A stretch of 64,000 nucleotides of DNA from Affinundibacterium macrobrachii. Lineage in GTDB: Bacteria > Pseudomonadota > Gammaproteobacteria > Burkholderiales > Burkholderiaceae_D. Positions 36,463 through 45,676 of this stretch are shown here, piece by piece; the first letter of the stretch is position 1; each line of letters begins with the position of its first letter. The translations under genes and the position numbers were made by a program. The DNA lies in NCBI RefSeq assembly GCF_014652415.1, contig NZ_BMYT01000001.1, positions 620,001-684,000 on the forward strand, written 5' to 3'. The notes under the pieces were generated by a model, which worked only from the letters and a program-made list of their open reading frames with translations, did not search any database and was not told the DNA's origin.

Positions 36463-39369
36463 ATGAACAAGCTCGAAACCTCTCAGTCTTTTCATCAAGA
36501 TCATTGGTGGCGATTGCATCCCTCGCATGAAATCACCACCTACAAATTAGTCCTTTTTCTCGCCCTCCTCGCCTTCATCCAGTTTTTATCTTGGTTAATT
36601 CCAAGCGCGCCTAACCATCAAGGGATTCCCTACTATCTATCGCTCCATACTTTAATGGAGACACTCTCAATTGCAGTAGCGATGATGGTGGTTGCGGTAG
36701 GCTGGAACTATCGACAATCACGTAACACGCAAAATTTGGTCTTGCTTGCCTGTTTATTCTTCGCCGTCGGCATTCTAGATTTCTTACACATGGTGTCGTA
36801 CGCCGGCATGCCTGAATTTTTAAGTCCTAACGATACAGATAAACACTTAAATTTTTGGCTCTCAGCACGTTTTGTGGCGGCACTCGCATTGCTGGTTGTA
36901 AGTATCTGTCCTTGGGAAACTAGCGTATCAAAGAAATTTCAATACGCCTTGTTTTCTGCAACCTGCACCATTACAACACTGTTCGCGGCATTGGTCGTCT
37001 ATCGCCAAGATTTGTTTCCACATTGGTTTATCCCTGGTCAAGGCCTAACACCACTGAAGAAACTACTCGAATACGTATTCATCTTGATGAACATAGCGAC
37101 AGCCATCGTATTGTGGATCAAGATGCGGCAACCACAATCATTTAAAGCCTCGCTATTATTTGCAGCGGTTTGCACGATGGCGATGAGTGAATTCTTTTTT
37201 ACGCTGTATGCAACCTTAACCGGCGCCTACAACGTGCTCGGGCATATTTACAAGGTCATTAGTTACTACTTCATCTATCGCGCTGTAGTTGTTGAAGCGA
37301 TTGAGCAACCCTACTTAAAACTAGAAGTCGCACAACAAAATTTGGAATTGGCAGTACGAGCATCAAATACAGGTTTATGGGACTGGAATATCCAAACAGG
37401 ACAAACTATTTACTCTAGCGTATGGAAAGCCCAACTAGGTTACACCGATGCTGAGCTCGACAATCATTTCAACACCTGGGAATCGCTGCTACACCCCGAT
37501 GACAAGAAAATCGCGCAGCAAAGAGTGCAAGACTTTCTGGCATTTGATCACATTAAAATCTATGAAAGTGAATTCCGTTTACGGCACAAAGACGGTAGCT
37601 ATCACTGGATTTTGGCGCGTGGCGAAAAACAATATGATCATCGTGGTCGCTTGCAGCGCTTGGTCGGCTCGCATACCGATCTAACCGAATTTAAACGCGC
37701 TGAGGATCGCTTCCGCAGCGCGCTTCAAGCCTCACCAAATGCAATGATCATGACCGACGAAAATGGACTGATCGTATTGACCAATACCGAGGCTGACACA
37801 CTGTTTGGTTATGCCAGTTCTAGTCTACTAGGAAAGTCAATCGAAGAACTTATTCCGAGTCGATTGCGAGAGCAACATGGCCTACATATTCAAGGCTATT
37901 TAAAGCATGCTAGTGAAAGAAAAATGGGGGAAGGTCGAGAACTATTCGCCTTACATAATGATGGTCACGAGTTCCGTGTAGAAATCGGCTTAACGCCGAT
38001 CTTCAAAGAGGAAAGTCGTTATATTCTGGCTTCGATTGTGGACATAACTAGTCAACTTCAATCTGAGCGCAGAATACGTCAACTGATTTATTTTGATTCC
38101 TTGACTGGGCTACCTAACCGCCACCTATTAAAAGAAACCGTACAAACCGCGATTATTCAAGCGCAAAAAAATGCGGTACAGCTTGGTTTACTATTCTTAG
38201 ATATTGATCACTTTAAGAACATTAACGATACCTTAGGCCATCGTACCGGTGACGAATTAATAGTAGAAATTAGCCAGCGTTTGCGTGATAACTTATTTAA
38301 AGAAAATGTGATCTCACGTATGGGCGGTGACGAATTCGTCGTCATCATCAATCACTGCGATGATCAGGAGTTAAGTCGTATTGCCGAACGATTGCTCGAC
38401 AAGGTATCTAAGCCCTATCAGTTGGAAAAACATACGCTTACAGTGACAGCATCGATCGGGATTGCAAGCTTTCCACGGGATGGCGACGACTTTGAAACCT
38501 TGTACCAGCATGCCGATATCGCCATGTATAACGCGAAACATGACGGCCGTAATGACTTCCGTTTCTTTAATCACGATATGCAATTACGCACGGCACGTGT
38601 GCTCGCGCTTGAAAATGCGATGCATCAAGCCTTGGAAAGAAACGAGTTTTATTTGCAGTATCAACCGCAGCTTTCAATCAAAAATCATCGTGTGATCGGT
38701 GTCGAAGCTTTACTTCGCTGGAAGCATCCTGAATTGGGTATGATCTCGCCCGCTGAATTCATCCCGCTAGCTGAAAATAGCGGACAAATTATTCCGATTG
38801 GAACTTGGGTAATACGTACTGCGGTCAATCAACTCAAGCAATGGTTAGATAAAGATTTACCACCTATGGTGATGGCGGTGAATCTATCTGCGATTCAATT
38901 TAAGCATCCAGATCTGCCTGGATTAGTATCGAGCATACTCGAGCAAGCGCAACTTGCTCCTGAATATCTCGAGCTCGAACTCACCGAAGGTGTTGCGATG
39001 GGCGATCCTGTGCATGCCATCGGTATTATGGATGACTTGCATTCACGTGGAGTCAGAATGTCGATCGACGATTTTGGCACAGGTTATTCTTCTCTCAGCT
39101 ATCTCAAAAAATTCAATATCTATAAACTCAAAATTGATCAATCATTTGTACGTGATATTGCGACTGATGCCGATGACAGTGCGATTGTCAGTGCGATTAT
39201 TCAACTCGCGCATAGTCTCGACTTCATCACGATTGCCGAAGGCGTAGAAACCGAAGCCCAAAGAGAATTTTTATTGAAGCAAGGCTGTGATGAGCTGCAA
39301 GGCTACTTATTCAGCAGGCCCTTACTTGCAGAAGATGCGGAACAATTCATACGACAAAATACGAAATGA
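36463..39369 (+). CDS. MASE3-PAS-PAS-GGDEF-EAL cyclic-di-GMP enzyme
   Basis: This 968-residue membrane sensor makes or breaks cyclic di-GMP. Residues 20-285 form a MASE3 domain with about seven membrane helices and its markers SLHTLMETLSIAVAMMVVAVGW, GILDFLHMVSYAGMPEFL and FWLSARFVAAL. Two PAS domains follow (about 290-415 and 425-540), the first PAS_3-like with DWNIQTGQ and LHPDDKK. The GGDEF motif is intact at residues 621-625 with an upstream LDIDHFKNINDTLGH. The EAL motif is intact at 748-750 in GVEALLRWKHPE, with later DDFGTGYSSLSYL and ETEAQ. No RxxD inhibitory site is seen five residues before GGDEF. Both activities are therefore possible. The signal sensed by MASE3 is unknown. Confidence 0.94.
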   Translation: MNKLETSQSFHQDHWWRLHPSHEITTYKLVLFLALLAFIQFLSWLIPSAPNHQGIPYYLSLHTLMETLSIAVAMMVVAVGWNYRQSRNTQNLVLLACLFFAVGILDFLHMVSYAGMPEFLSPNDTDKHLNFWLSARFVAALALLVVSICPWETSVSKKFQYALFSATCTITTLFAALVVYRQDLFPHWFIPGQGLTPLKKLLEYVFILMNIATAIVLWIKMRQPQSFKASLLFAAVCTMAMSEFFFTLYATLTGAYNVLGHIYKVISYYFIYRAVVVEAIEQPYLKLEVAQQNLELAVRASNTGLWDWNIQTGQTIYSSVWKAQLGYTDAELDNHFNTWESLLHPDDKKIAQQRVQDFLAFDHIKIYESEFRLRHKDGSYHWILARGEKQYDHRGRLQRLVGSHTDLTEFKRAEDRFRSALQASPNAMIMTDENGLIVLTNTEADTLFGYASSSLLGKSIEELIPSRLREQHGLHIQGYLKHASERKMGEGRELFALHNDGHEFRVEIGLTPIFKEESRYILASIVDITSQLQSERRIRQLIYFDSLTGLPNRHLLKETVQTAIIQAQKNAVQLGLLFLDIDHFKNINDTLGHRTGDELIVEISQRLRDNLFKENVISRMGGDEFVVIINHCDDQELSRIAERLLDKVSKPYQLEKHTLTVTASIGIASFPRDGDDFETLYQHADIAMYNAKHDGRNDFRFFNHDMQLRTARVLALENAMHQALERNEFYLQYQPQLSIKNHRVIGVEALLRWKHPELGMISPAEFIPLAENSGQIIPIGTWVIRTAVNQLKQWLDKDLPPMVMAVNLSAIQFKHPDLPGLVSSILEQAQLAPEYLELELTEGVAMGDPVHAIGIMDDLHSRGVRMSIDDFGTGYSSLSYLKKFNIYKLKIDQSFVRDIATDADDSAIVSAIIQLAHSLDFITIAEGVETEAQREFLLKQGCDELQGYLFSRPLLAEDAEQFIRQNTK

Positions 39370-39730
39370 TGGAACTAAACACCGCTTAGCTTGATTTAAT
39401 CAAAAATAAACTTGTATAAGTCTCAACAAAGATAAATCTTGCCTATTGACCTAATCAGTTTATATGCTAATGTTTTCAATTATTTCTAACTGTTTTTTAT
39501 GCATTCCACCTAGCTCGGCTAATTTATCGTGGCTAACATTATGAAGCTAAGCAAATGCTGTTAACCACAACTGCCCAGCTGGTCAGTCTATTTGCATCAG
39601 CTAGTGTAGTTCGTTACATCACCAGCGATGATGTGTTTTTGTTGACGCGTTTTAGTTGACGTTCTATTGAATCATAGTCGATCCGCTCCTTCGCGAATCG
39701 AAACAGATAGTAAAGGCGAGATGAGACCAA
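39370..39730 (+). other. Intergenic region between the MASE3 and receiver-TPR genes
   Basis: No gene or clear terminator is seen. A perfect 13-base palindrome, TTGATTTAATCAA, lies at 39391-39403, 22 bases after the stop codon; its spacing does not fit an FNR box. Confidence 0.5.
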
Positions 39731-41377
39731 ATGCTTAATACTACAGCAAACCAATCTCCAGTCGTTTCCTTCTCGGATAAAAAGGTATTGATACTCGACG
39801 ACATGCCCGATATGCGCACCACTATGCGTAATCAAGTGCAATCACTCGGTGTAAGCAATGTCAGCCTCGCCTCGAATGTCAAAGAAGCGCTGAATCAAAT
39901 TCAACAAAAAAGTTTTGACATTATTTTTTGCGACTACTACCTCGGTGAAGCAACTGATGGTCAGCAGTTCTTAGAGTATTTGCGCACGAACAATGCGATT
40001 AGCCGCGCCACCTTATTCATCATGATAACCGCTGAAACCGGCTTTAATAGCGTCATCACAGCAGCCGAATGTATGCCCGATGATTACTTGCTTAAACCAT
40101 TTACTGGTGAAACCTTAAAGCTACGGCTAGAACGCTTATTGGAACGCAAAACAAGACTTGCCGCGATTGATAAATTACAAGACAAAGGTGCGTGGCCAGA
40201 AATCATCAAAGCATGTGACGAAATTATTGCGTGCAAAGATAAATACATTGTTGATGCGATGCGAATTAAGGGCAATGCCTTATTGATGCTGCATCAAATC
40301 GATGCAGCAATTCTGTTCTATCAAAACGCATTGAAGATACGTGAAATGCCGTGGGCCAAACTTGGTTTAGCGCGCGCACTCAAGTTCAAGGGTGACGGGG
40401 AACAAGCTGGGCAATTATTAGAAGGTCTGATTACAGAGAATCCACGATTACTAGCAGCCTATGATTTGCTAGGCAAAATTCATAGCGAATCGGGCGATAC
40501 AGAAAAGGCCTTAAGCGTACTCGACAGTGCCTGCAAAATAGCACCCCACTCGCTCGCTCGCCAACGCTCGATCGCGAATCTAGCAGAATCAACGGGCGAC
40601 TTTGCCAAAGTCGATAAAGCACTGAGCATCGTCGTCAAGCAAACTAAGAATTCACCACTACGCGATTCAAAAGACTATGCCAAACTATGCAATGCGTTAA
40701 CCGAAACCGGCGAATTAGAGCGTGCAGTCAACGTGATCAAAGACGCAAAAGATCATTTCAAAGAAACCACAGAAATGAAATTTTTAGCAGCTTACGAAGC
40801 GGTTGCACAGAGCAAATTGGGCAATAAAGATTTGGCAGAAAAAGCCTTAGAGCTTGCACTAACCGATGATGGTAGCATTCCCACCGAAGCGACTAGCTTG
40901 GCATTGGCAAAAGCCTGCTTGGCACAGAACAAACAAGAACTGGCGTTTAACATCCTCAAAGCAGCGGTACAAAACAATCCCGACTCGAACAAACTGCAAG
41001 AGGATATCGGTGCTATTTTTAAAGATCATGGCGGCGCAGATGTCGCGAAACAATTGATCGAGAGTTCCGTCAAAGAAGTGATTAACCTGAACAATGATGC
41101 GGTACAAAAAGCCCGTGCAGGTCAATACACTGAAGCTGCAGCGATGCTTACGGAGGCGGCGCTGCGCTTACCCAATAATTTACAGATTTTATCCAACGCA
41201 GCACTATCGATTTTGATGGATGTGTTCACAAATGGATTTGATCTAACTAAGTTTACTCGCGCCAAAGAGTTTCAAGATGCGGTCGTCGCGCAAAATGATC
41301 AGTATCCCAAGCTCGCAGAGATTAACGCGTTTCAAATTAAAATTCAAAGCAAATATCGACAGGAAATTGGCGAATGA
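39731..41377 (+). CDS. Response regulator with TPR output domain
   Basis: The N-terminal receiver domain (about residues 16-135) has the acidic pair D23 and D24 in LILDDMPDMR, the phospho-acceptor D68 in IIFCDYYLG, and K122 in LLKPF. The rest of the 548 residues consists of helical tetratricopeptide-like repeats, for example AAYDLLGKIHSESGDTEKALSVLDSACKIAP and ELAFNILKAAVQNNPDSNKLQEDIGAIF. No DNA-binding or enzyme domain is seen, so output is probably by protein-protein contact. The stop codon overlaps the start of the following kinase gene (ATGA), which strongly suggests a cognate pair. Confidence 0.93.
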   Translation: MLNTTANQSPVVSFSDKKVLILDDMPDMRTTMRNQVQSLGVSNVSLASNVKEALNQIQQKSFDIIFCDYYLGEATDGQQFLEYLRTNNAISRATLFIMITAETGFNSVITAAECMPDDYLLKPFTGETLKLRLERLLERKTRLAAIDKLQDKGAWPEIIKACDEIIACKDKYIVDAMRIKGNALLMLHQIDAAILFYQNALKIREMPWAKLGLARALKFKGDGEQAGQLLEGLITENPRLLAAYDLLGKIHSESGDTEKALSVLDSACKIAPHSLARQRSIANLAESTGDFAKVDKALSIVVKQTKNSPLRDSKDYAKLCNALTETGELERAVNVIKDAKDHFKETTEMKFLAAYEAVAQSKLGNKDLAEKALELALTDDGSIPTEATSLALAKACLAQNKQELAFNILKAAVQNNPDSNKLQEDIGAIFKDHGGADVAKQLIESSVKEVINLNNDAVQKARAGQYTEAAAMLTEAALRLPNNLQILSNAALSILMDVFTNGFDLTKFTRAKEFQDAVVAQNDQYPKLAEINAFQIKIQSKYRQEIGE

Positions 41378-42006
41378 CTACGCGTGATATTTTTTCTGAA
41401 ATTGCCGCTCTACATATCCATGATGTTAAAAATAATCTCGCGCAGTTAGCCGCAGAAGCGGATGCCCGCGGCGATTTAAAGAATCGCGAACTTGCGCTCC
41501 GCTCTTCACAAACACTGACCCAACTTCTGTGCTTTTATCGTTCTGAAACTCACAGCTTGCACGTGCAAATCGAAGCGCAAGATCCACATGAGTTGATTGC
41601 CGATCTCGTTCGACTCTATGCGAGTCAACATCAAGTTCCGACTGGGTGCACAATCGAAACCCAGCTTTCGCATGCACCAGAACTATGGTTCTACGATGCC
41701 AATCTGATTCAAATGGTATTAGCAAACGCCTTACAAAATGCGCTACGCTACACGAAGAAAAAAATTATCATCAGTATCAACGTGCAAGACGATTATCTTG
41801 AAATTTGTGTACAAGATGATGGTGATGGCTATCCGATTACGATGCTAGAAACGGCAATAGAAAACGTTCCAGTCAGTGCCGCTGGCACTGGTCTAGGACT
41901 GCGTCTAGCGCATAAGATTGTGGCGCTGCATACAAATCAAGGACGCGCTGGCGAGATAACTTTATCCAACTACCAAGGCGCGCGCTTTAGCTTGCGACTG
42001 CCGTAA
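41374..42006 (+). CDS. Soluble histidine kinase (HATPase) paired with the receiver-TPR protein
   Basis: This compact protein of 210 residues has no membrane helix. Near the N-terminus HIHDVKNNLAQL offers an H-D-x-K-N type phospho-acceptor (H16), followed by a helical dimerisation region. The ATPase domain has an N box ANALQNALRYTKKK, a G1 box DDGDGYPI and a G2 box GTGLGLRLAHKI, all intact. There is no sensor domain, so input must come through a partner. It overlaps the upstream response regulator by four bases. A role as phosphotransfer or phosphatase partner is also possible. Confidence 0.88.
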   Translation: MTTRDIFSEIAALHIHDVKNNLAQLAAEADARGDLKNRELALRSSQTLTQLLCFYRSETHSLHVQIEAQDPHELIADLVRLYASQHQVPTGCTIETQLSHAPELWFYDANLIQMVLANALQNALRYTKKKIIISINVQDDYLEICVQDDGDGYPITMLETAIENVPVSAAGTGLGLRLAHKIVALHTNQGRAGEITLSNYQGARFSLRLP

Positions 42007-42013
42007 CTAGCAA

Positions 42014-42526
42014 CTAAAACTTCTTTAGCATCCATACTGGACAAGCGCAGTGACCGGTATTCCCCATCGGTTGGTCAATATAGGCAAATCCCATCTTCTT
42101 GTATAAAGCTTGCGCCGCCAGCATATTGGGCAAGGTTTCTAAATAGCATTGGGTATAGGCCATTTTCTTGGCGTCTTCAATGCATCGCTCGATTAATTTT
42201 TGCCCCAATCCTAAACCACGCGTTTGGGGCAGCAAATACATTTTCTGTAATTCGCAAACCTCCGCTGGTGCACCTGGCAAACTACCAAATCCGCCACCCG
42301 CGACAACTTCTCCGTTTAGCTCGACAACATAATACTTGCCTTTATCTTGCTGATAATGTTGGTACATATAGTCTAAAGATGGATCGGCATAGGCTGATCC
42401 GACTTTGGGCACCTCCATCTCAAGCAACACACTACGAATCACGCGCGCAATTGCGGCATTGTCTTGTTCTTGGATTTCACGAATGAATGGAACATCTTGA
42501 TTTGGTATGGTTGAAGCAATTGTCAT
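42014..42526 (-). CDS. GNAT family N-acetyltransferase
   Basis: This 170-residue acyl-CoA-dependent transferase has the GNAT motif A region, LQKMYLLPQTRGLGLGQKLIERCIEDAKKM, where QTRGLGLG is the acetyl-CoA pyrophosphate loop. A motif-B-like ALYKKMGFAYIDQPMG follows near the C-terminus, and the protein ends GHCACPVWMLKKF. The substrate cannot be predicted. It converges on the kinase gene with a seven-base gap. Confidence 0.9.
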   Translation of the reverse strand: MTIASTIPNQDVPFIREIQEQDNAAIARVIRSVLLEMEVPKVGSAYADPSLDYMYQHYQQDKGKYYVVELNGEVVAGGGFGSLPGAPAEVCELQKMYLLPQTRGLGLGQKLIERCIEDAKKMAYTQCYLETLPNMLAAQALYKKMGFAYIDQPMGNTGHCACPVWMLKKF

Positions 42527-42562
42527 AATTTAAGAATTAAAAGGGAGCAAAAAAATAGCACA

Positions 42563-42597
42563 TAAAAAAAACGGCAGATATAGATCATATCTGCCGC
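42563..42597 (-). terminator. Terminator of the MBL-fold hydrolase gene
   Basis: On the minus strand CGGCAGATAT / ATATCTGCCG is a 10-base stem with a GATCT loop and is followed by a T8 tract. It begins 51 bases after the hydrolase stop codon. Confidence 0.92.
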
Positions 42598-42648
42598 TAC
42601 TCAATTAAGAAATACGAACTTTGCTATCGCAAAAATTAATAGTTGGTT

Positions 42649-43617
42649 TTACTTCACTGGCACATAGTTAACTGGAACCCATGCGTAAGCTTTTCCTTCT
42701 TTGCGTACATAGCCCAGACCTGGAAATGATAAATGCGTCGCTCCTACCATATAGCCTTGCTTCGCCGCGTCGGCATAGGCTTTGAGCCGCTGTGCCATGG
42801 CGGCCTTGCTATCGCTATCAAATGAAATTGTCACAGTTGGATTTTCAAACTGCACCGCCGCAACGTGCATCAAATCACCCCATAGCATCAGCTTTTTCCC
42901 TTTGCTCTCGACAGCATACACACTATGCCCTGGTGTGTGACCACGCGCTGCGATTGCTTTTACGCCAGGAACCAATTCCGTATCGCCATTAAAGGTTTTA
43001 AACTTTCCTGCTTTGACATAAGGATTTATCGATGCCATCGCCCCTTGGAAAGCGCCCTTCGCTTCAGCTGGCGCTTTATCCATATTTGCTTGACTCAACC
43101 AGAAATCCGCATCGTGCTGATCAGCTCTGACGATCGCATTTGGAAACGCTAATTGATCGCCATTCATCAAACCACCAACGTGATCACCATGCATGTGCGT
43201 GATATAGACTTCATCGACTTGTTCCGGCGTATAACCAGCAGCTTTTAAACTATTCGCCAAACGCCCCAAAGTTGGCCCAAACAAAGTCGCCGCACCAGTA
43301 TCAATCAAAACTAATTTGCTTCCTGTATTAATCAAATACCCGTTCACCGAAGTTGCAGTTGGTGTGCTCAGATGATGTTTTTGTAGCGCCTTGATGGTTT
43401 TTTCAGGCTGTGTATTCGTCAGCAGTTTATCGACAGGTAAAGCGACTACGCCATCAGACAGAGCGGTAACTTCGAAATCGCCCAACATCACACGGTAATA
43501 ACCAGGCGCTGCCGACTTCGCCATCGGCGCATCAGCGAAAGCTGGCGTACTTGCCACAGTCGTGCCAGCAGTCAATGCTGCCAAGGCAAAAGCCATACTA
43601 GATAAACGGAATTTCAT
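42649..43617 (-). CDS. Exported metallo-beta-lactamase-fold hydrolase
   Basis: This is a 322-residue secreted or periplasmic metal hydrolase. A signal peptide (KFRLSSMAFALAALTAGTTVASTPAFA) ends near residue 29. The zinc motif HMHGDH is at about residues 141-146 in ITHMHGDHVGG. It is preceded by LVLIDTGAA and followed by RGHTPGHSVYAVES and KLMLWGDLMH, completing the MBL ligand set. The chosen ATG at 43617 has GGAGAG six bases upstream; a GTG two codons earlier overlaps that site. Relatives include lactonase-like and other periplasmic MBL proteins, so lactone or ester hydrolysis is possible but not shown. Confidence 0.92.
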   Translation of the reverse strand: MKFRLSSMAFALAALTAGTTVASTPAFADAPMAKSAAPGYYRVMLGDFEVTALSDGVVALPVDKLLTNTQPEKTIKALQKHHLSTPTATSVNGYLINTGSKLVLIDTGAATLFGPTLGRLANSLKAAGYTPEQVDEVYITHMHGDHVGGLMNGDQLAFPNAIVRADQHDADFWLSQANMDKAPAEAKGAFQGAMASINPYVKAGKFKTFNGDTELVPGVKAIAARGHTPGHSVYAVESKGKKLMLWGDLMHVAAVQFENPTVTISFDSDSKAAMAQRLKAYADAAKQGYMVGATHLSFPGLGYVRKEGKAYAWVPVNYVPVK

Positions 43618-43920
43618 AATCACTCTCCAAATTAGGTTGATGAAAACGGTAATGACACTAAATCATGCCAATTGCAAACGATGGTATTTGGCTAGAATTT
43701 GAGACTGGGGATTATGAGGCTAAAAATAAAAGTTTGCTGGACGCGACTATTTTCACCATGTCAGTGAATACATGAAGCTAACACAAAAACACTCCAGCCA
43801 AACCACAGACCAACACAACAAATCAGTAAGATTTTGCAGCATACATCACGCTGAAAATCGAACCCGAAGATAGACAAAAGCGATGACTAAACTGAGTATC
43901 GAAAATCCAGCGCGCTTGGC

Positions 43921-43974
43921 TTTGAGTTTGACGTTGAATTTGAATTTGAGTTTGAGTTTAAGTTTGAGTTTAAG
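43921..43974 (+). repeat. Degenerate hexanucleotide tandem repeat (TTGAGT/TTGAAT)n
   Basis: About nine copies of a six-base unit (TTTGAG, TTGAAT, TTAAGT variants) stand in an array of 54 bases between the hydrolase and the exported unknown gene. Read on the plus strand it gives alternating Leu-Ser/Leu-Asn in an unlikely frame. The rest of 43618-44015 shows nothing else apart from the hydrolase promoter region. Confidence 0.8.
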
Positions 43975-44015
43975 GTCAATGCTGGTACTGGCATTAAGCT
44001 CAAAGGCGCTCCAAA

Positions 44016-45395
44016 TTAATTACCAAATAAACTCTTTAGCAAATCAGTCGCTTTACCTTTCTTTTCTTCTTTCTTTGGCGGTGACTTCTCGCCCATGTCA
44101 CCCATACCACCTAAGATCGAAGTAAACGTCGACTTCACACGTACCTTGGTTTGCCAATCTGGCTCCCATGCGATCTTAGGATCTTCTGGCCGTGGTGGAT
44201 AGGCAAAATACGCATCCGAGCCATAGGCAATCATGCGCAACATTCCGCCACTTCCATCAGGAAAAATTCCTTTCGGTACAGCACACTGTGTCGCATTCGC
44301 TGGCAAGATCACCTTTTCTTTAATCCATTTATCGATATCTTGATTCGATTGATAGTCCAATAAGCCAAAGCCAAAATCGGCAAGTTCACTCGATGTCCAA
44401 ACAATCATTTCACCGCTGGCATCTTCACCCGTATTGCCATCCGATTTGCCACCCATCACTGCAAAAAAATAACCACGCGCATGCGGAATCGATTTCCATT
44501 CCAATGCAATCGCGCCCTCTTTTTTGCTTTGCTTTAGTTCTATCGCGGGCATCAAATCTTGTGGCGCACCTAGATTCACTTTAAAACTCTCAGGAATACC
44601 ATTGCCGACAAACTGATGCTGTCCAATCAAGGATGCGGTATCAGGCACTTTTCTGTCGTCGACCTTATTCGGCCAAGCTGGATGTCCCGGCTGCGAGCGC
44701 GCGCCTTTTGTGGTTTTGCCGCGCATTACGAAAAATTTTGCGTAATCCTCTAATGATGCGGTCGCGATATCCAAGCTACGTGGCTGACCTGGACGGATAG
44801 TGTCACCACAGCCCCAATAAACGGAAATTTTTCCCTTTGGTTTTTCATACGTCGGTTCGATAGGATTTTCATCGACTGGTATGTGCACTGGCTTCTCTGG
44901 CACTGGTGCATTTAATTGCAAACTCTCACCTAAACTCATGACACTAGGAATAAGTTGCTTCGCTTCACTCAGTCCGGGATTTTTACTGGTATACACCGAA
45001 ATATCAATAAACTTGCCACCAGCAAAACCCAGCCCGTGTGTATTACCAAATACATTGCCGCGATCGCTAGCACCACCAATTGCTCCTTTCGCCATGCCAG
45101 TCAAGGCACCAAAAAATCCACCACCCGATTGCGCTCCCTGCGCGGCACCAGCCATCAAATTGCCGCCAGGCATATCACTCGCAGTGGTGGCGACATCAAT
45201 ATATGCCAAGGCGAATGGCGGCTTCACAACTTGGACGACTTCTTTAGCAGCAGAGGATTTGATTGGAGCGGCGGCTTTATTTTTTGTCTGCGCCAAACTT
45301 GTCTGTGACAAAGTCGACAAACCAACGGCAATAAAAAATAAACTAAGCGTGGTCATGCGATACGGAATACGAACATCAGAACGGCTAGGTTTCAT
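44016..45395 (-). CDS. Exported protein of unknown family
   Basis: I do not recognise a family for this 459-residue protein. A signal peptide is seen (TTLSLFFIAVGLSTLSQTSLAQ, about residues 15-36). Next come an Ala/Lys-rich stretch, a glycine-rich segment (GGNLMAGAAQGAQSGGGFFGALTGMAKGAIGG), a proline-rich linker (PVPEKPVHIPVDENPIEPTYEKPKG), and a folded-looking core with KISVYWGCGDTIRPGQPRSLD and IALEWKSIPHARGYFFAVMGG. A Lys-rich tail ends KATDLLKSLFGN. The ATG at 45395 was chosen because GGAG lies six bases upstream and overlaps the first possible ATG. The WKSIPHARGYFF stretch recalls a fibronectin-type beta sandwich, but this is only an impression. Confidence 0.85.
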   Translation of the reverse strand: MKPSRSDVRIPYRMTTLSLFFIAVGLSTLSQTSLAQTKNKAAAPIKSSAAKEVVQVVKPPFALAYIDVATTASDMPGGNLMAGAAQGAQSGGGFFGALTGMAKGAIGGASDRGNVFGNTHGLGFAGGKFIDISVYTSKNPGLSEAKQLIPSVMSLGESLQLNAPVPEKPVHIPVDENPIEPTYEKPKGKISVYWGCGDTIRPGQPRSLDIATASLEDYAKFFVMRGKTTKGARSQPGHPAWPNKVDDRKVPDTASLIGQHQFVGNGIPESFKVNLGAPQDLMPAIELKQSKKEGAIALEWKSIPHARGYFFAVMGGKSDGNTGEDASGEMIVWTSSELADFGFGLLDYQSNQDIDKWIKEKVILPANATQCAVPKGIFPDGSGGMLRMIAYGSDAYFAYPPRPEDPKIAWEPDWQTKVRVKSTFTSILGGMGDMGEKSPPKKEEKKGKATDLLKSLFGN

Positions 45396-45676
45396 CATTG
45401 ACTCCATTCAAGTTAGCAAACGACAAACTTCATGATGTGACGAACTGTGAACAAACTATGACTGCAATATGGACGCAGCCTATGCGCTGAGAAATATGGT
45501 GACATATTCGTCCCAAGTAAGCACTTCATCATAGCCTAAAAAATAGGCAAAGCTATAGATCTGTCTTCACTATCAATAAAGCAGACTGCACTTAGTACAA
45601 CAGAACCACTGAGCATCCATCATTTCATTGACCTAAGACAAAGACGGCTAGCATCCCTATCGCTACCATCTTGCGC

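Noticed and set aside
39391-39403. Palindrome TTGATTTAATCAA considered as an FNR/ANR box
   Set aside because: Only three bases separate the half-sites instead of four, and it lies just after a stop codon, over 300 bases from the next gene start.
43921-43974. Short regular repeats considered as a CRISPR array
   Set aside because: The unit is six bases without spacers and there are no cas genes; it is a simple tandem repeat.
43883-44125. Plus-strand open frame rich in Leu-Ser/Leu-Asn repeats
   Set aside because: It is generated by the TTGAGT hexamer array and overlaps the end of a well-supported gene on the other strand.
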